Positions 60,947-64,000 of a stretch of DNA of 64,000 nt are shown here, piece by piece. Under the pieces are notes generated by a model. That model was not told where the DNA came from and did no database searches. It worked only from the letters and a program-made list of their open reading frames with translations. Positions within the stretch are counted from its first letter, which is position 1; each line of letters opens with the position of its first letter. Origin of the DNA: Reichenbachiella sp. (lineage in GTDB: Bacteria; Bacteroidota; Bacteroidia; Cytophagales; Cyclobacteriaceae); assembly GCF_033344935.1 (NCBI RefSeq), contig NZ_JAWPMM010000001.1:310001-374000 (forward strand), given 5' to 3'. A program made the translations under genes and the position numbers.

Positions 60947-63325
60947 ATGAACAAAATTCTATTGGCCAAACTTTTGGTTTGCCTGGCTTTTTATACGCAG
61001 GCACAAAATACCATAAGTGGCTATGTAAAAGATGCAAGTAATGGAGAAACCCTGATAGGTGCAACGGTACTTATCAAAGGGAGCTCTCAAGGTGTAATCA
61101 CCAACGTGTATGGATTTTACTCCATCACACTCCCACAAGATGTTTATGAAGTAGAATACCGCTATATCGGCTATCAGCCTATTGCGCAATCTGTAGATCT
61201 ATCTGAAAACAGAAGGATAGATGTAGAACTATTTTCAGATAGCCAGCAACTCGAAGAAGTGGTAATATCTGCAGAACCCGAGGACGTCAATGTTTCAGGT
61301 ATTCAAATGTCTTCCAACAAATTGGATATTGAAACGATTACCAAAATCCCTTCTTTTATGGGTGAGGCAGATGTGCTCAGAAGTATCCAGATGGTGCCTG
61401 GCGTGGCTACTGTTGGAGAAGGCGCATCAGGGTTCAATGTAAGAGGAGGAAGTGTTGGCCAAAATATGGTGTTGCTCGATGAAGCTCCTGTTTATAATTC
61501 TTCGCACATGCTTGGCTTTTTCTCAGTATTTAACCCAGATGCCGTAAAAGATGTCAATTTAATTAAAGGTGGTATCCCTGCCAGATATGGTGGTCGAATA
61601 TCATCTGTATTAGATATCAGAATGAAAGAAGGTAACAGTAAGGAGTTTGCCGCACAGGGTGGTATAGGAACCATTTTTAGTCGGGTGGCAGTTGAGGCAC
61701 CAATTGTGAAAGACAAGGCTTCATTTATAATAGCAGCAAGAAGATCATATATCGACGTATTTGCCAAGGCATTTACTGACGCACTAGATGGAGGTGCAGC
61801 ACTCAACTTCTATGATCTGACTATGAAGACCAACTGGAATATCAATGAGAAGAACAGAGTTTATCTTTCTGGTTATTTTGGAAGAGACAACTTTAAGTTT
61901 GATGCCAACCAAGGGTTCAACTGGGGAAACAAGACTGCCACCCTGAGATGGAATCATATTTTTACGGATCGAATATTTGCCAACTTCACGGCCTTTTTTA
62001 GTGATTACGATTATGTGTTGGCATTTGGTGAAGACGAGATGGACCAGTTTGACTGGAATTCCCGAATACTGAACTATGACTTTAAGCCAGAGTTTACCTA
62101 CTTCGTAAATCCGAACAATGAAGTATCCTTTGGCGGGGAGTTGTTATTCCTCAAATTCGAACCGGCCAATGCGGTAGGTGTGAGTAATGGAGAGTCTCAG
62201 GACATTAGCTTACCATCTAAAAATGCACTAGAGTCGGCGCTCTATATATCGAATGATCAAAAGATTGGCCAGAGTATTCAGCTACAATATGGTTTGAGAT
62301 ATTCACACTTTAGTCTATTAGGTTCTGGTGTTGCATATACTTATGGAGATACGATCCCAGGTACCAGACGGCCAGTGATTGGCGCGGAGGAATTTGATAG
62401 TAGGGAATCTATTCAAAGCTATGACAATTTCGAGCCTAGATTTTCTGTAAAGTATCAACTGAATAAATACAATTCCTTCAAGGCGAGTTATAATAAAACA
62501 AGCCAGTACTTACATCTGATATCCAATACCACGGCCTCGAACCCATTGGATGTTTGGACTCCTAGTAGCAATAATATCAAACCTCAAATAGGTCATCAGG
62601 TAGCTTTGGGATGGTTTAGAAATTTTGGACCGGATAACAATGTGGAGTTTTCTGCGGAGGTCTATTACAGAAAAACCGAAAACCAGATTGACTATATCGA
62701 CGGGGCGGACCTATTAATCAATGAATACATAGAAGGTGACCTTCTAAGCGGAGAAGGCCGAGCCTATGGGCTTGAATTATATGCGAAAAAGAATACTGGA
62801 AGGTTGACCGGTTGGGTGAGTTATACCCTTGCCAAAACAGAGTTGCAAACCGAAGGAATCAATAGAGGTAGATGGTATCCGACCCGTTATGATCAAAGAC
62901 ATAATGTGAAATTGGCGGCCTTTTATGACTTGAATGACCGGTGGAGTCTTTCTACAAACTTCACTTTCCTTACAGGTACACCTACTACCTTCCCTACCTC
63001 TCGCTACCAAATGGGAGATTATGTTGTACCCTACAACTATGGAGATGGACGAAACAATTTCAGAATACCTGTTTATCACAGATTGGATATTTCGGCGACA
63101 CTACAGGGCAAACGATTTAGAAGAAACGGAGAAAGAAGGAAAAACGAAAGCTATTGGGTGTTTTCAGTGTATAACCTCTATGGTAGAAAGAACCCATTCT
63201 CCATTTATTTCACACAAGATAATGACGTAAGGCCTGGGCCGGGTGATTTGGTTGATACCCAAGCGAGACAAGTTTCCATTATTGGTAATATGATACCGGC
63301 CGTTTCTTACAACTTCAAATTTTAA
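60947..63325 (+). CDS. TonB-dependent receptor, DUF4249-linked
   Basis: The 792-residue protein has a signal (MNKILLAKLLVCLAFYTQAQ), a CarboxypepD_reg-like domain (20-100, ISGYVKDASNGETLIGATVLI) and a plug (MGEADVLRSIQMVPGVATVGEGASGFNVRGGSVGQNMVLLDEAPVYN). A barrel ending PAVSYNFKF follows. The FNVRGG and GIPARYGG motifs are typical of the subgroup paired with DUF4249 lipoproteins. Such a gene follows with a one-base overlap, so the two probably form an outer-membrane uptake or binding complex; the ligand is unknown. Confidence 0.93.
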   Translation: MNKILLAKLLVCLAFYTQAQNTISGYVKDASNGETLIGATVLIKGSSQGVITNVYGFYSITLPQDVYEVEYRYIGYQPIAQSVDLSENRRIDVELFSDSQQLEEVVISAEPEDVNVSGIQMSSNKLDIETITKIPSFMGEADVLRSIQMVPGVATVGEGASGFNVRGGSVGQNMVLLDEAPVYNSSHMLGFFSVFNPDAVKDVNLIKGGIPARYGGRISSVLDIRMKEGNSKEFAAQGGIGTIFSRVAVEAPIVKDKASFIIAARRSYIDVFAKAFTDALDGGAALNFYDLTMKTNWNINEKNRVYLSGYFGRDNFKFDANQGFNWGNKTATLRWNHIFTDRIFANFTAFFSDYDYVLAFGEDEMDQFDWNSRILNYDFKPEFTYFVNPNNEVSFGGELLFLKFEPANAVGVSNGESQDISLPSKNALESALYISNDQKIGQSIQLQYGLRYSHFSLLGSGVAYTYGDTIPGTRRPVIGAEEFDSRESIQSYDNFEPRFSVKYQLNKYNSFKASYNKTSQYLHLISNTTASNPLDVWTPSSNNIKPQIGHQVALGWFRNFGPDNNVEFSAEVYYRKTENQIDYIDGADLLINEYIEGDLLSGEGRAYGLELYAKKNTGRLTGWVSYTLAKTELQTEGINRGRWYPTRYDQRHNVKLAAFYDLNDRWSLSTNFTFLTGTPTTFPTSRYQMGDYVVPYNYGDGRNNFRIPVYHRLDISATLQGKRFRRNGERRKNESYWVFSVYNLYGRKNPFSIYFTQDNDVRPGPGDLVDTQARQVSIIGNMIPAVSYNFKF

Positions 63326-64000
63326 TGACGATGAAAGCTTTAAAATATATTAACATTCTTATCGTGGGTATAGTCATCATGTCTTGTGATGACCAGATAT
63401 ATCCAGAACTAAATGACGCTCCTGAGGTAGTTGTGGTCGATGCTTGGGTAAACAACAAACCAGAAGACCAGGTGATCAAAGTGACCAAAACGCAGCCCTA
63501 TTTCGACAATTCAGAAAGTGTGGGTGTGACAGGAGCAGAAGTTTATATAGTCGACAATGAGGGCACTCGTTTTGATTTTATAGAATCTACTAATGGAGCG
63601 TATGTATGGTCATATAGTACAGAGGCTTTCGGCACAGTTGGCAATTCTTACACTTTGACAGTAGTTGCCGAAGGAAACACCTATACTTCCGTCTCGGAAC
63701 TCAATCGGGTACCTACAGTAGATAGCGTGACGTTTAGGTATGAATTGGAGACTGCTTTTGGAACCGAAGAAGAGTTTTATATCGGAGAATTTTGGTCACG
63801 AGACCCTGAAGGAACGGGTGACACGTATTGGATTAAATCCTTCAAAAATGAACAATACTTAGCTAAACCTTCTGAAATTAATATTGCCTGGGATGCAGGC
63901 TTTTCTGCAGGAGGTGCTATTGATGGGTTGATCTTTATTCCTCCAATTCGAGATGCGGTAAATCCATTCGATGAAGACCCAAATGAAGAAGACTCTTTTC
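63325..64000 (+). CDS. DUF4249 lipoprotein (partial, runs off the window)
   Basis: The frame begins at ATG 63325, overlapping the receptor stop as TAATG, or at the second ATG 63331. It encodes a lipoprotein (MSC lipobox) that is open at the right edge. The early region (ELNDAPEVVVVDAWVNNKPEDQVIKVTKTQPYFDN, GVTGAEVYIVDNEG) is the N-terminus of DUF4249, the accessory lipoprotein of this TonB receptor type. About 225 residues are visible; full members have about 270-400. Confidence 0.82.
   Translation, partial: MTMKALKYINILIVGIVIMSCDDQIYPELNDAPEVVVVDAWVNNKPEDQVIKVTKTQPYFDNSESVGVTGAEVYIVDNEGTRFDFIESTNGAYVWSYSTEAFGTVGNSYTLTVVAEGNTYTSVSELNRVPTVDSVTFRYELETAFGTEEEFYIGEFWSRDPEGTGDTYWIKSFKNEQYLAKPSEINIAWDAGFSAGGAIDGLIFIPPIRDAVNPFDEDPNEEDSF

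Noticed and set aside
1-64000. Search for tRNA, rRNA, CRISPR arrays, transposases, prophage and toxin-antitoxin genes
   Set aside because: None was recognised by eye in any intergenic gap or reading frame; a tRNAscan and profile search would be needed to exclude weak cases.

Overview
The window looks like a chromosomal segment of a free-living, probably marine, gliding member of the Bacteroidota, most likely order Cytophagales. The evidence is a GldJ-type SUMF1 lipoprotein, a type IX secretion (T9SS) C-terminal sorting domain, two carboxypeptidase-regulatory-domain TonB-dependent receptors (one paired with a DUF4249 lipoprotein), DUF4175, DUF2911 and DUF1571 proteins, many lipoboxes, and promoter -7 boxes of the Bacteroidota form TAnnTTTG. 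Genus cannot be fixed from the sequence alone. No tRNA, rRNA, CRISPR array, transposase or prophage gene was seen; the gene content is core-like rather than a mobile island.

The most important region is the left end. A 382-base AT-rich intergenic stretch (1467-1848) carries a cluster of DnaA-box-like 9-mers, including a perfect TTATCCACA. Strand GC skew changes sign across it although both flanking genes lie on the same strand. Two ParB/Spo0J-type parS sites sit 4.5 kb away, immediately upstream of mnmG (gidA), and a third parS-like 16-mer lies at 11902. Together these mark a candidate chromosomal origin (oriC) with its centromere-like segregation zone.

Region by region. 1-1466: C-terminally cut TPR protein. 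1849-12327: a leftward run of eight genes (hypothetical, SBP-like lipoprotein, DUF4175, RsbW-like kinase, ybeY, mnmG, methyltransferase, Ig-like lipoprotein) that probably starts at a promoter near 12366. 12420-23517: comF, gldJ, an ECF sigma factor, a clan AA protease-like PDZ protein, a large T9SS cargo propeller, a saccharopine-dehydrogenase-like reductase, GDPD and a SulP transporter. 23674-29908: sulfotransferase, TetR-fabF pair, NTF2-like protein, DJ-1/PfpI lipoprotein, AraC regulator and VOC protein, with several striking palindromes and two copies of an intergenic repeat. 30312-38583: rnr, polyprenyl synthetase, small lipoprotein and barrel-like protein, rhomboid, DUF1571/LysM protein, S9 peptidase and a zinc-ribbon protein. 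38646-46531: TonB receptor, a possible terminator-ended small RNA, globin, class V aminotransferase, Rieske protein, aminopeptidase P and fatty-acid desaturase. 46675-55776: uvrA, namZ-like DUF1343, otsAB fusion, FMN split-barrel protein, DUF3703, amt and a Kazal lipoprotein. 55897-64000: PadR regulator and ABC permease pair, DUF2911/TPR protein, DUF1801 protein, TonB receptor and the start of its DUF4249 partner.

No wholly new multi-gene system is evident. The items most worth following are the oriC/parS module, the candidate small RNA at about 41670-41809, the 46-base composite palindrome before padR, the TetR operator that overlaps a near-leaderless promoter, the 26-base perfect palindrome before the DJ-1 gene, and the hairpin-bearing repeat family. 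Functional calls are family recognition by eye; no database search was run.
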